The notes beneath the pieces were generated by a model. The model did no database searches. It worked only from the letters and a program-made list of their open reading frames with translations, and was not told the origin of the DNA. Shown in pieces: positions 21,361-33,289 of a stretch of 64,000 nt of DNA. Position numbers and translations under genes: made by a program. Positions within the stretch are counted from its first letter, which is position 1. Each line of letters starts with the position of its first letter. The stretch is from Polytrichum commune (taxonomy: Eukaryota > Streptophyta > Polytrichopsida > Polytrichales > Polytrichaceae). The stretch is from NCBI GenBank assembly GCA_950295325.1, contig OX485808.1, positions 5,582,501 to 5,646,500 on the forward strand, read 5' to 3'.

Positions 21361-21736
21361 TAAGGTAGATGGGTCTTAAGTGGCTCGTTTTCTTCATTGG
21401 ACCCTTATATTTGATTGGTATGTAGTTCTGTGAGGATCAATGAGCAAACATCATAAAGACACATGTTGAAAAGAGATTGGACTACTTATTCAAATAAAAA
21501 TAACCGCTCCACTAAATAGTGAACATAATTGGGAAGGCCTATGTATCCACTTAAGAAATGAACAAATACGCACTTCTGATAACCATAACTAAATTAGGGT
21601 AACTCCGATTTTCAGTTTGGTTTTTGCGTACGTTTCATTGTAGATTTGCTAATGCAACATGAGGTTTGTTGTGTAAATCTAATTGGTAGAAGTTGGAGAA
21701 CATGAAAACCGAACCAAACAACACCCATATACCTTA
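21361..21736. mobile_element. TAAGGTAG-family MITE
   Basis: Begins TAAGGTAGATGGGTCTTAAG and ends ATATACCTTA, with an interior closely parallel to 62476-62861: GAGATTGGACTAC, ACGCACTTC, TTTGCTAATGCAACA and AGAAGTTGGAGAACATGAAAA in the same order. No coding capacity. Confidence 0.85.
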
Positions 21737-22058
21737 TAAGGCGAACCCTCAAAGATCAATATAAAGATCATCAGAATGAAAATAGATGCTGTTGAGAAAT
21801 CCACAAAGATGCTGTTCAGGTGTGAACAGAGACAGGTTTTCCTTCCCCAGTTTAACCCAGGAACCCTAATCCTGAGTTTCCAGACCATTCTAGAAGAAAC
21901 CCAGAACCCTCCTTCCCCATCGCTCGTAACTCACAACACTTGCACAGATTTTTGTTGTATTCCGTTCCCTGCCATCCATGCTGTCATCGAAATCCGTGTC
22001 TCGCATTCTCTCTTTGGCTTGGACTTTCCAGAATCTTTTGGGAAATATTTGAGGCAGA

Positions 22059-24021
22059 ATGGCGATGGCCACAGCAATGAAGAGGTTGGTGCCCCTGTTG
22101 GACAGAGTTTTAGTAGAGAAAATCGTGCCTCCAACCAAGACCGCCGGTGGCATTCTCCTTCCCGAGTCTTCTTCCACGGTGCGTGTCAGAACCGCCTGAT
22201 CCGATTTGCATTTTTGAGCTTTTGCAAATAAATTGTTTCACATCAAGTCACGTAGTGAATCTTTGCTCTTCCATTTCGTTGCAGAAATTGTGACTTGAGT
22301 TTTGGTTGTCATTCACATGCTGATTCGATTCTTTTGATCCACGTCAGTTTCTTTCGTCCATGTAGGAAGCTCTTGAACAGTTTGTTTCAATGTGCAATAT
22401 CTAAAGCCAGGGGTGCTGCCAAGTTTTTCTCCTTCTTGACTCGCTTTGAGTATTGTTAGCGAGTATGTTTTTGATCATATGAATCGATTGAACTGCTTTA
22501 ATTCACGCCGAAATATCTTTTATGTCTCTTTTAAAAGAAAAACTTTTGTAACTGTATAGACAATGATAGAATGGTCCACGAGTGTCCCAGTTGTTCCAAG
22601 AATACATTTCACGTGTTCTTGTGTGTTTAACCAATCAAATCGGTCGTACATTAGCTCTTCGAAATGGCTGCCCTGCCATGCCAGGCAGCGGTGGAATGAG
22701 GTGGAGGGTTAGGTCAACACGATTGTCAGTGATGATGATCCTTTCTTGGCTATCACACAAAGACTATATCGTGAGGAGTGAATAATTCAATCATTGTATA
22801 TTACTTGGGACATCGATACACATGGCAGAAGTTTGTATCATTTTTAGCTTCAAATGTACATCTTTTGTTTGATGTGATGTGGTAAGCGCTTCACAGTTGT
22901 CTCACAGTTTTTGTGGTATAGGGTACTCGATTGTCTGTCGATAGTTTAGATATATTCAATACACGAAAAAGTAACGAGATTTCTGTTCATATGTGACCAG
23001 AAGCTTTAATGTATTATTTTTAGCTTAAAAAATATTAGATGGAGAGGAGATAATATATATTTGCCTGGTATTCAATATCCAATAACATGTACATGTATAT
23101 CCTTCTTTTGATGTAACAAGCTATGTGCCTCACAGTTGTCTCTTGGTTTCGAAATGTAGGATACTTGATTGTCTGTCGATAAGATACGTTCAATACAATG
23201 ACATGGTAATGGATGTTCTGGTCACATTTGCAGGTGCTTCACTCAGGAAAAGTTATTGCAGTTGGTGCTGGGGCCAGAGCAAGAGATGGGACTGTCATCC
23301 CACCTGATGTGAAGGAAGGTGATATTGTTCTTCTCCCAGAGTATGGCGGTTCTCATGTCAAGCTGGAAGGCAAAGAGTAAGGCTCTCAACACCCATCAGA
23401 TGAAAAGTTTTGCAAGCCTGATAGTTCACCTTTTTTTACAATAAAAATGTGAACAATGTACAATTTGTTATTTTGCTCATACAAATCAATCTATAGAGAT
23501 ATTCATTAATTCATTGGCTTTTTTTTTCATCGGGAGTTGGTCCTCTATAATTTATTATTGAGGGTCAAACTCATTTTAGCACCTCTTGGCACACCAAAAT
23601 GAGTTTGACCCTTAATGAGCTCATATAGAATGTTCTTCATCCAAACTTCCACATTGCCTCCAAGCATGCACCACAAACATTTCCAAACATGAGAGATGCT
23701 GTATCCAGAACAACCAAAAGTCCTGTTGTGATTGAAGGATAACTTCAATATTTGCTGAATGCATCAGATTTTTTTGCTACAGAGAAAAACATGTTACATT
23801 ATAGGATAACTTTGGTTATGAAGAACTTTGTGTTAGAGTACAGGAATGTGATGTTTGTATCAAGGGGTGGTATGATTTTTTCTCTCTGGATCAAATCATA
23901 GTGGCAATATGCGCTAAATTGGGCACTTGGTATGTGGTTGGTTCTGATGCTGCTTTCATTTTGTAATTGCAGGTTTGTGCTATTCCGCAATGATGACATT
24001 CTTGGCATCCTCGAGCAATAA
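22059..24021 (+). CDS. CPN10: Mitochondrial 10 kDa chaperonin (CPN10/GroES), three exons
   Basis: CPN10 forms a heptameric lid on CPN60 and helps fold proteins in the mitochondrial matrix. Exons: 22059-22178 (donor ACG|GTGCGT), 23234-23376 (acceptor TTTGCAG, donor GA|GTAAGG) and 23973-24021 (acceptor TTGCAG, stop TAA). They join in phase to give 103 aa, the usual length for the family. Residues 1-20 (MAMATAMKRLVPLLDRVLVE) serve as the basic, amphipathic N-terminus that targets CPN10 to mitochondria. The mobile loop follows, with GGILLPE at 30-36, whose hydrophobic residues contact CPN60. The core has GKVIAVG, then DVKEGDIVLLPEYGG, a hallmark of GroES, and the C-terminus ends VLFRNDDILGILEQ. 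The single-domain length excludes the tandem chloroplast CPN20. ATG at 22059 is chosen for family length; M3 (22065) and M7 (22077) are possible internal starts. Confidence 0.95.
23557..23616. repeat. Hairpin in CPN10 intron 2
   Basis: GGGTCAAACTCATTTT (23562-23577) pairs with AAAATGAGTTTGACCC (23596-23611), and pairing extends outward with one mismatch. The loop is about 18 nt. Possibly a small MITE; no copy was seen elsewhere here. Confidence 0.8.
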
Positions 24022-25140
24022 GAACTGAAGGGCTGATCCCAAAATTTTGATCTTTTTAAAAATCAAAAGAGCACATCCTGAGCACAGTTTTTTAGTGAGG
24101 GCATTTTGTAGTAATCATGTGGCGCTGGTTACCTTGCTGAGAATAGCATGTGGACTGCCTGCATTGAGGTTGTGAAGTTCTAAATTGGTTACATCCATTG
24201 AAGATAAGACATGGATTTTTTTCTTTGGTCGCCATCTTGATTCTTGAGGATGGACTCTTTTACCCAGGGACTTGTGGTTTCCAATTTGACATTCTTTCTG
24301 CAGGACGTTGGTATCGGGTAACATGTTTGGAATTGGACGACCTAGTTGGAAAACGGTAGTATCTCCCTCTTCACTCTTTGCATCATAAAATATGGGTTCG
24401 AACCATATATCTGGGAGTAACCAGGGACTTCTGTTAGTTACATTGGCAGCAGGGATTGGCATGGTCATCAGATGGATTTATTGGCTGCTTGGTGTGGACA
24501 AAATCCCTCATGAGTGTAGTATCCACAAATTGAGCCTCCGGAATCGTGAGTACTGAACCAGGAGATGGTCTGTTTGTGGTATTTCAAAGCTGGCTTCGTA
24601 TAATACGCAAGACCAAGTTATTCTTAGGAGGTGAAATCCTGCAAGGTTGGCCAGGTATAACTTACTATGTTTTTGAAGTGCTCCTTGTTGGGTTGAATCC
24701 GAAAGTGTTTCTTGGAGCTACCTTTGTAGGATAGACTAGAAATTTTCAGGTTTTAGAACACTTCTCCAGGATGAAGGGAAAGTGTATTGTTAATGTATAC
24801 AGGTTCCAATGAGCACTCACTAGAAGGGGAGGAAAACATCTCCTATTGGCCATCAGTTCAATTACCCATGTGATCCACCACAGCCATGAAGTGCCAATTG
24901 CAAGTGAACTTAGGAGTGATGTAGGTATTTGTCACCGCAACACTGAGAAACTGGGGAAGTGGAAGGTGTGCCTCATTTTCAACTCTGCCACTTTAGGGAT
25001 TAGCTGGTTTGAGACCACCCTGATGTATTTTTAGTTCCATAAGCCTTTCGACTTCCCGGACCCTAAAACCAATATCATTCATTTCATTGCACACAGTTAA
25101 TTACTTCTCTGGTTGATCACTGGTAAACACTTCAATATGT
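24022..25140. other. CPN10 3' UTR and intergenic
   Basis: The first few hundred bases are likely CPN10 3' untranslated sequence. At 24395-24406 GGGTTCGAACC resembles a Pol III B box but no complete SINE or tRNA could be drawn around it. No gene seen. Confidence 0.45.
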
Positions 25141-25143
25141 GGG

Positions 25144-26021
25144 TGAGAGGGAATTATCACATGGGAGTGTACCTCTCATCCATCAACATGAAAACTTGAC
25201 CCACTAAAGTAGAGGGTGCTTAAATCAACACTTCAAGTGATTGAGCCTGTTTTTGGAGTCTGTTTGAATTAGTGGTATGCATGATCGGCTTAGCAAATTG
25301 GTTTAGACAGAGTAGAAACAAAAATAAAATTCATTGCACATCATATGAATATATTGCAAATTTTTGAAGTCACTAACCTGTGTCCTAAATCCGTCCCTAG
25401 ACTCCCACTTTCTTCATTGCAAATGGCTCCCAAAAATGTCATGGTAATTGTCCAAAATGCTTCCATTTTTCACCCAAAACTAACTTGTTTTCTCCCAAAA
25501 TTATCCCTAGCTTTTGCCTAAACTGCCCCCATCTTTTGCCCAAATTGCCCTTGCACTAAAACCAACTTTGCACCCAATTAAAAAATTGAGCTCTTATACC
25601 TTTTGCATGTGGGAGTATGTTAAATGCATATAAGTGAGCCACCCTCAGCTACATTCCAATGCTTGCTCAAATCCATTCCCACTTTCGTCCAAAACCAACC
25701 CCGCATTTTCCCACGAACACCCTGCATTTTCCACCTCCACTTTGCATGGGAGGCATTCGGATGATTTAAGATGTGTTTTGGGTACGGATTAGGAGGCATT
25801 TCTAGGTGTTGCTTTTGGGGTGGGTGTTGGATTTAACACCCTCTACCTTATAGGTTTTGTTGCCGATTCATCTCAAATAACCTTGAGTACACTCATACAA
25901 GGTCTTTAAAGTTAATTCAAGTGTCAAATCAACCAAAACAATAATCTCCGGGTTGCATACTATTTTAGGGTTTTATGTTGGATGAATGAGAGGTATGCTT
26001 GTATATGGTAATTCCCTCTCC
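25144..26021. mobile_element. GAGAGGGAATTAT-family MITE split by a nested insertion
   Basis: Left end 25144 (GAGAGGGAATTATCACATGG) to about 25204; right part about 25851-26021, ending GGTAATTCCCTCTCC. Joined, the two parts reproduce the 240-bp structure of the intact copy at 49077-49318. The 646 bp between them are a separate element. Confidence 0.85.
25205..25850. mobile_element. TAA(A/G)GTAGAGGGTG inverted-repeat element nested in a MITE
   Basis: Left end TAAAGTAGAGGGTGCTTAAA; right end TTTAACACCCTCTACCTTA. It interrupts the GAGAGGGAATTAT MITE, so both boundaries are fixed by the sibling empty sequence at 49.1 kb. The termini resemble the TAAGGTAG family. The interior has C-rich words (TTTTGCCCAAATTGCCC) and no ORF. 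Confidence 0.8.
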
Positions 26022-26295
26022 TGAATATGTGGAGCTACCAAACTCATAGCAAGAATAGCCCTTGAAGCTAGGAGGTGCCCAAAAACACATGACCGAGTTA
26101 GTCTCTCATCTATTATGCTCTGGATAAAAACTCTTTGAATTTTAGAGTGTGGGTCTCTTGAAAAATCCTACCCTAGTTGTACAATTTAGTGTGGCACCAA
26201 AATTGGTGTGCCATGTTAATTGGAGGGGTCTTTGTGACACCCTTTCTACCCAATACTATGTAATTGCAATTGGGGGTTTGATCATGAATAGTGTG

Positions 26296-26752
26296 GTCCA
26301 AAAGAAAGTGTCCAAAGGCCGTCTCCAAGACAACTCCAAAATCATCTAGTGTGGTCACGGACTCTCAAGTGTAGTGTGAAGCCATATGTGACCCGGACCC
26401 TCAACCAAATGCTATTTCAAAGAATTTCTATTCATGCGGGTTCTCACACATGATAAAATAGAATAAATCAACGGTTGTGAGCGTTTCATAATGCCATGGT
26501 CTTCTAGTTTTGTGTTAGGCCTACCTCCAAGAGATGGTATTTGAAAATAGTCCAAGTGACCATGAAACATGATCCATTGGATGCCATGTAGGAATGCATG
26601 TAGACTTTACATCCATCTTGCATTCACATACTCCGTTGGTCCCTCAAGCGTAGTGTGAAGTAGAGAACTTGGACCGGCTCTGCCTTTTCCACCAATGAGA
26701 GTATTTGAAGTGTAATGGTCACGGGTTCTTAGTCTCATGCATGAAGTGGCCC
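26296..26752. mobile_element. Harbinger-like MITE (GGGCCACTTCACAC family), 5' incomplete
   Basis: Homologous to 36915-37371 from GTCCAAAAGAAAGTGTCC onward, ending GAAGTGGCCC followed by TAA (26753-26755). The left terminal repeat is missing, replaced by unrelated sequence. Confidence 0.85.
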
Positions 26753-26990
26753 TAAACCAGATTTTTAGTGCATTAATCGTCAGTTCAAGTTCAGCTACAA
26801 TATTAAAATGAAATTAGTAATTATGTGAGTCAGCAAGCATCAGGAGTGTGGAGAATACTTAAAGTAATCAAAAAGCTTGGTGGCCTTCAACTAGATGACA
26901 GTCCACAAAGTGGTGTATTGAAAGAGATCAATCAATAAATAAGTTGGATAATGGGGAGATAAGACTCCCGGTTATCTTTGAAAATAAGTT

Positions 26991-27017
26991 GAGGGTTTAG
27001 GGTTTAAGGGTTTAGGG
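26991..27017 (+). repeat. Short telomere-like stretch
   Basis: Three to four units of TTTAGGG (one with an extra A) in a row, immediately before a MITE. Too short to imply a former chromosome end. Confidence 0.6.
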
Positions 27018-27032
27018 AGAAGTGGAGAAGAG

Positions 27033-27272
27033 AGAGAGAGAGGGAATTATTGTATATGAGTGTATCTCTCATTCATTCAATACAAATGCCTTGAAATAGT
27101 CTGGAGTCTAGAGATTGTTATCTTTAGTTGATTTGACACCGGAATTAGTTCTAAAGACCCCAAATTAGTGCAATCCAAGGCATTAGAGGTGAATCAACTA
27201 CAAATCTATAGGACGTCAAGTTATCGTGTTGGATGGATGAGAGGTGCACTCGTTTGCAATAATCCCCTCTCC
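27033..27272. mobile_element. GAGAGGGAATTAT-family MITE
   Basis: Left GAGAGGGAATTATTGTATAT; right GCAATAATCCCCTCTCC, preceded by GTTGGATGGATGAGAGGTGC. About 240 bp. It shares internal sequence with the 19832 copy. Confidence 0.85.
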
Positions 27273-27454
27273 ATACACAATGGTGGCTCAATAAGTTACG
27301 AATTTTGGGGTGAGAATTTAGTTGCTTGGAATATATGCCATAAAAGATAAAAAGTGTTGTCGACACTGGGTTGGGATAGAGTTTCATGGCAACTACACTA
27401 AATAGCCTTATCAGTGTGGGTGGAAAATAAGTGTTGAAACAAATAACGTGGGCC

Positions 27455-27690
27455 ACTCTAATTGACTAATTGGGGTGAAAATAATGTGGGTCCAACACCC
27501 CGGATCTTCCCCTTAACTTCCTTGGGGCTTCCAACCGACACCTTACATAAAAATAAATTAGCCACCTTAGATCAAAGTAGCATATTATAAGATATTTGCC
27601 CACATCAAATTCTTACAAAAACAATGAATATGATCCACATTGATCTATTGGGGTCCACATGGATAGGACTATTTAGTGTACATGTTGCTA
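27455..27690. mobile_element. GTCCTATTA-family MITE, diverged
   Basis: Parallels 41400-41700 in order: GTGGGTCCA...CCCGG near the start and ATAGGAC(C/T)ATTTAGTGTAC at the end. Poorly conserved in the middle. Confidence 0.5.
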
Positions 27691-27924
27691 TGAGGGGAGG
27701 GTGAAAAGTTTAGAGAAACTTTGTTGATTCAAGTTAAGCTGAACCAACCTCTAAAATCAATAACCATGAAACCAAAATCCATGATACACATGCTACTTGA
27801 AGCACTTTAACAACATAATTTGTTCTAGTTGGAATAAGCTAACAACAAATTTGAGAGGGATAGGTTCTTGCCGCACCCCCCAAATGCTAGTTGCATTGAA
27901 TCAAAATTTTGCAGCAACTTCATG

Positions 27925-28178
27925 GAGAGAGGGTATTATCATATATGAAAACTTGAAAACTTCTCGTCCATACAACATGAAAACTTGACTCCTTATAGGT
28001 TTGTGATCAATTACTCGATTCATTTCACATGACTCCGAATAGATTAATTTGGGGTTTTTATAACTAATTTCAATGTCAAATCAACCAAAAATAACAACCT
28101 CTGAAGTGCACACTATTTCAATATTTTTTTAGTTTTGCATGAATGACATGTACACTTATATGCGATAATTCCTCTCTT
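27925..28178. mobile_element. GAGAGGGAATTAT-family MITE, diverged
   Basis: Left GAGAGAGGGTATTATCATAT with ACAACATGAAAACTTGACTC; right ATGCGATAATTCCTCTC. About 254 bp. Confidence 0.75.
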
Positions 28179-28559
28179 CCCAAATTCTTGACCGCACAAG
28201 AGACTATTGAAGATTTACTGATATCGAGGTTGACGAAATATCCTACTATATTCACAACTTTCTAAAGACGGCCATGACTAGATGCCCACCTCTTTGAGTT
28301 AGACCCCTACCAATATTGCCAAGGTAAAGGGGTCCTAGTGAAAATATGACCCCCATAAATTTTTGGTTTATATATCTCAAGTGGGTCCCTCTACACTAAT
28401 TTGGAGCCTTTGATACTAATTTCGGGGTCAACATGTCCCCAAAAAATCTACATGCTATAATAGAATCGCTTTCATTTTCACCTCAAGTAATAGTGGTAGG
28501 GGCCCAACTCAAATGAATGGGCATGTGGGGATAAGATTTAGAACGCTAAGAATTGGTCT

Positions 28560-29500
28560 TGGCCAATCATGATGCTGACTAAGGATCACTTATCCACTAT
28601 AGTGCCGTGCACATGGCGCCGGTATGCCCTCCTAGCGGCTTGGCGAAGGTTGGCGTGGCCCCCAGTGGTTGGCTGGCCCGGGGCATGTGCAGACCTCTAC
28701 CACAAGGCTCACACGCCAAGCGGGCAGAGAGCACCTTCTTGCCCCAGCCTCCGCTCCGCGCGCTTCCCACATTCATTCTTTCCCAACCCTTTCTTACCGC
28801 AATATGTGTTTGTGAGTGTGAGAGAGAAAGGAGAACGAGGGAGTTTGAGAGTGTTGAAGTTGTTCCGCAATAAGAAACTTGCAAGGGAATCATCTCGCGG
28901 AGGGCGACAAACCCGTGGCTTCTAGGTTGGGGGTGGCCAGTCCGCTTCGCCACCCTCGCCGGCAAAGGGAGGGCAGCCTGCATGAAGCATGGATGAGATT
29001 CATCGCCTCTGCCAAGTGGAGGGTTGATGGTTGCCCATGTGTGCGGCACCTATGTATCAACAATTGTATGATCAGCTACTTCCTACATGTTTAAATGCCC
29101 ACCACCATATTGAGATAGCAGGTGGGTTGGGGATACTCAATTGGCTCACATACGATCTACTTTGCTTGATGCATGTTGTACTCTCTCCTCGTGAATCTTC
29201 TCATCGAATACGTACTGCCGAGTGGCACACCTTGAGCTTGGCCTCACGATGACACATGGCTAAGCCCCATTGGAGGGTCTAAAACTTAGGGCTGGGGCGA
29301 ACCAACCCGTACACTCCTTCCTTGGAGGCAAGGGTTTAGGCATCCAACAAGGAACGATTGCATGGATTGGTTTGCCCAAATCAGAACTTAGCGACGCGCT
29401 AATTCTTGGTGGAGATGTGGGGTACGCCACTAAACGGTAAGTGAGGTGACAAAGTGGACATCGGCGCGCGCATGATGAGCAGGGCAAAAGTCAACTTGGG
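28560..29500. other. GC-rich island without recognised gene
   Basis: GC content is clearly above the surroundings at 28.6-29.0 kb, with long frames on both strands (up to 150 codons on the minus strand). None carries a domain I recognise, and the same stretch is open in three frames, which high GC alone explains. It could be the 5' part of the broken block that follows. Confidence 0.35.
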
Positions 29501-29570
29501 GAAGAAGCCAACTTCAAACGATGAGTGGATGCAGATATGGAAAGTATCCACCGCCTACTGAAGCAATTGA

Positions 29571-30853
29571 GTGAGATGCTTATATTTGAGGATCAATCCA
29601 AAGTGGATACGGCGGGGGCCGGAAGCAATTGAAGAAGCATTCATAGCACAACTACAAAGTTCCGTGTGTGACATCGTTCCCGTATTGAGACATGAGCTGA
29701 GGGAGGAAGCGAATGGCGAGAGAGGCGGTGTGGAGACTAGAGAGAATTTGCTCGTGGCTGCACTTGAATGTTCTACTCTTGGAGTTCATTTCAGAGCGCT
29801 CGATAGGGGTGAAATTTTGCAACTATTGAACAGGGAGGTCTGCAGAAAATCAATTCAGTCCAAGAACAAAGCAGGGTTGCAATTTGAGAGGCTTCTTGGG
29901 GTGAAGGCGCCTCCTTCCTACTTTGACATGGATGCATTCAGAGTGTTGTTGAATGACATCATAATCACGCTAGGGAGCACTCATCCCTTAAACCCTCGCT
30001 TTGATTGGGATTTTCGTGAAGTGAGCAGAATTGCCTGGAGACAGAAGAGACATTGTCATGATCACATGTGAATTAAGAAACAAAGTACATTTGGATGTTT
30101 GGCAAGTGGTCAGGAAGGGTTGTGTATCTTAGAGGTGCTAGAATATCTGAACCTAGATCTCTGGCCCAAATAGACATAGAAGTGGTGGGTTGTGCATGGA
30201 CTGACGCCGCCATCCAAAGGGAGAAGCTCGCACTTGGGTAAGTGAACCATCTCGTGAGCAACTTTGCTACTAACAAAGCTGGAATGTCTGGATCAGGGAT
30301 AGAGTTAAAAGTAGTGCTTCCTATTGCAGAAGAGCGAGAACTCGATCTCAAAGAAATGGAGATGCCTAGTCAGGGCCAGACCCAATATGAGACACCCCAA
30401 AACACCAAGTGGCGAACATTTATAAATATGTTTTGCTCAAAGGCAGAAACGATGGAGACCCCGGCCGTGTAACAGGTTCGATCAATTTTGGTCATGGCTC
30501 CACAGGAGCTAGCCAAGGTGATGTTGAATGAGAAAGTGTTACAGCGTGTAGCTCCAATGGTGAACACAATTCAGAACCTCAAGCAACATGGTGAGGAGGG
30601 GCCAGGAGAGATCTCAACCTCCAAGAATGCTCACTCATTGCGGGAAGCTAGGAGGATTGACAAGAAGATGGGGTGGCTTCGACAAGTGACATTTGCCAAA
30701 TATAATTCAGGAGAAGATTTTGCACAATGCATTAAGCATTTCGAGAACACAATCAGGGCCAGTGACAACTATCGAACTAATCAACTGAGAGCCATGTTGG
30801 TGGAAGACGCCAGAGACCTACTGGATGCCCAAAATGCCAAAGGGATCTATTAG
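29571..30853 (+). pseudogene. Unidentified broken coding block
   Basis: Three consecutive plus-strand frames look coding by composition but are separated by breaks: 29571-30071 (RHELREEANGE, ENLLVAALECSTLGVHFRAL, KAPPSYFDMDAFRVLLND); about 30080-30472 in another frame (RVVYLRGARISEPRSLAQID, EVVGCAWTDAAIQREKLALG, stop at 30239-30241, then on to METPAV); and 30488-30853 (APQELAKVMLNEKVLQRVAP, LRQVTFAKYNSGEDFAQCI, ending DARDLLDAQNAKGIY). No introns are evident. I do not recognise the family. Possibilities: a processed pseudogene, a retroelement gag-like protein, or an old viral insertion; the sequence does not decide between them. Confidence 0.5.
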
Positions 30854-31066
30854 CCGGCGTGAAGTAAAAGAGCTGGCGTTTTTTTCTTCTCTTCATCCCG
30901 CAAGACCAAGAACAAGATGTTTGGGACATATTGCACTGCACTTGATGATATTTGGATGACAACAGTTGTGCAGTGGACTCTTGGTGTGTATGTGTCTGCA
31001 TATGTGAACCGTTTTAAGAAGTTGAATCTTACTCTCTTTTTGCCTTCGAGCAACAACACTTTGAGG

Positions 31067-31244
31067 TGGTCCGAGATGACCTTAAACTACGGGATGGTGG
31101 AGAGATACCCAAATCTCAAGGAAGAGGTTGGCCGTTCGAATCTCGGCTGTGAAATCTCCTCTTTACTTGACGGAAAACTTGCCAGGTGGTCAACTGCCTT
31201 CTGAGCTTTGGCGCTAGCCTATCAGCCTTTTGTCTCAAAAACAA
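31067..31244 (+). mobile_element. SINE-A copy 2, full length, 12-bp target duplication
   Basis: Flanked by AACACTTTGAGG at 31055-31066 and 31245-31256. It starts TGGTCCGAGATGACC, has an A-box-like TGGTGGAGAGA (about 31095-31105) and a B-box-like GTTCGAATCTC (31134-31144), and ends in a short A-rich tail. Spacing of the two boxes fits a tRNA-derived Pol III promoter. No coding function. Confidence 0.88.
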
Positions 31245-31429
31245 AACACTTTGAGGATTTCAATCTTAGTATAAACATTTGTTAAAATGGTGAAAGGGAA
31301 TTTGCTACTAATTTATGTTGTATGTGGATCAAAAGGAAGTGATTGATATTGAAATTTGTGCACAAATCAGACATTGAGGACAAGAGGCTTAGGGTGTAGT
31401 AGTTCCGATTTAAAAGAGAAAAGAAGGAC

Positions 31430-31575
31430 TTTGCTTCAATCCGATCCATTTATAGGAATGTATGGAATATTCCTCAATTTAGCAAGACAACTAAAAGATG
31501 TCGACATGTAACCAGTTGGTCTTGGAAACACTAGAATCTTGACCGGTTATGCCCAAATTCCTCCCTAGACATTAA
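31430..31575 (-). repeat. CAACCGGTT-family dispersed repeat (partial)
   Basis: Minus-strand match: TTTGGGCATAACCGGTCAAG, TCTAGTGTTTCCAAGACCAA and CTGGTTACATGTCGACATC, as in the other copies; the 3' half is lost. Confidence 0.65.
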
Positions 31576-32540
31576 CAACCTTGTATGTAGAATGATCGAA
31601 ACTTTGAGTCATAGATCCCCCCCTATTATGAGCCTATAATCTAGCACCACATCAACCCTCTGATGAAAAGGATCTAGTATTTTCATAGACTGACTGGTGA
31701 TTATGAGGGACAAACATTCTGCACATTTGAGCTCATCAAAAATTCGTCTCAAGAAACATACCTCGAAAAGAAATATCAAAATAAGAGTCGTCAACGAAAT
31801 GGCAACAAAATGGCAACTCCCCTCATCTGTCCTTTCAAATTTCAAAGATGGCGTTGCAAAGGTTTGCAAATTCTTCCCAATTCATTTAAAGACAACCAAC
31901 GCATCAAATTCCTAGCGTGGACAAACTCCCAAGCACATGTTGAAGAATTCCATTGTTTGCTAGAAGATATATATTGTAATCAAAAATTGGTGTACGAAAA
32001 TGAACTTTGAAGTCACCATTGTCATCCAATGCATAACATATTGCTTGTATATCTTCATCAACAAGCGATAGGAATGTCCTGCAACAAGTACCAATATGTG
32101 GTGCTTGATCTCAGATTCAAAACAACTCAACTTCTAAGGATATGTAGAAATCTTCTAAGCATAATTAATAGGGCTTGCATTTGAGATTAGCAAGCGGTGA
32201 CCTTCACAATGAGTAATGCACGCACTTGTACATATTCAACTCCTTAAAGACCTTCCCGCATTGGTGGATTGAATTGCCAAGCGATGTGCAACACATGTGA
32301 GAGGGAGAAGACCAAGATTTAGGATCAGGGTTTAGAACAAATCCTCACACAAAATATCTACAATATCATAACACACGGTCCATCCTCACATGTCAACCTC
32401 CCCCTTGACCTTCCCAGACAATGTGGTTGATCCATGGACCACAATTCAACAAGTGCCATAACAAGAAGAATAAAAACAATAAGAAAACATGGTGCATATT
32501 GACATGTGGCGCAATACAAGGGTGTGGGTTGACTTCTTTG
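31576..32540. other. Gene-free interval
   Basis: No coding or repeat structure recognised. Confidence 0.4.
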
Positions 32541-32544
32541 GTGA

Positions 32545-32690
32545 CTTACATTAATGGCAAAACCCATGATATGAGGGAGAGAAACGTGACAATAAGGAGG
32601 GAGATTCGAACCAAGAGCCTCCGTTCCCTAGGGTTTAAGGATATTAGAGAGTAAGTGACAGTACGGGGTTGATATTACAGAGTTTAGGGT
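32545..32690 (-). mobile_element. SINE-B candidate, copy 1
   Basis: On the minus strand: TGTCACTTACTCTCTAATAT, CCTAGGGAACGGAGGCTCTT, a B-box-like GGTTCGAATCT, then CCCTCCTTATTGTCACGTTT. Homologous to 33980-34100. Target duplications were not found, so the SINE assignment rests on the B box and dispersal. Confidence 0.5.
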
Positions 32691-33289
32691 GTCCATAACT
32701 TCACCACCACCCAGGAGCCACTGTATGTATGTATATAACAAACTACGACTTCTGACAAACGTCGTCCTTAAGTCAAAATTTAGAAAGATTTGGATATCTT
32801 TGAACCCCAACTTACACTTGTCGACCATACACACATCAGGGAACTAATTTCCTCATCCTTGTCCCTCAAATTAAGCATCGATATGAGTCAGCACCTGCAA
32901 CGCCGGCTAGGGCTTATTAACTCACCCCCCATGAATCTTTGGTGCCCGGCCAATTGCATCGCGGTCGAATTCAATTTTAATTTATTTATCTAATAACTTT
33001 CCGACTCCCATTGTGCTCGGAGTGTGTGCATGATGATTCGATTTACAAGTATAACTTACCCACAAGTAACTTCATGCAATTGACCAAGTTTCATGGACAC
33101 CAATTCGGGGGAGCCTCGCTCTTTCCCTAAGTTATATAATATTGCTTGGTGATGACTTTCATGGCCACTTTGGCTCAAGTTTTTATCATCACCGCGTCCC
33201 GCCATAAGTCAATTGAAATCAATTCTATAGGCACTGCTTAAGTTGCCCAACTAGAAAGATTCCGTTTGTGACTTCAAAGCGGTGACCGG

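Noticed and set aside
24380-24430. GGGTTCGAACC as the B box of a tRNA gene or SINE
   Set aside because: No cloverleaf or A box at suitable spacing and no second copy in the window.
26991-27017. Interstitial telomere repeat
   Set aside because: Only three to four imperfect TTTAGGG units; such short runs are common by chance and microsatellite growth.
28597-29049. 150-codon minus frame and overlapping plus frames in a GC-rich stretch
   Set aside because: Three overlapping frames are open, no family is recognised, and high GC explains the absence of stops.
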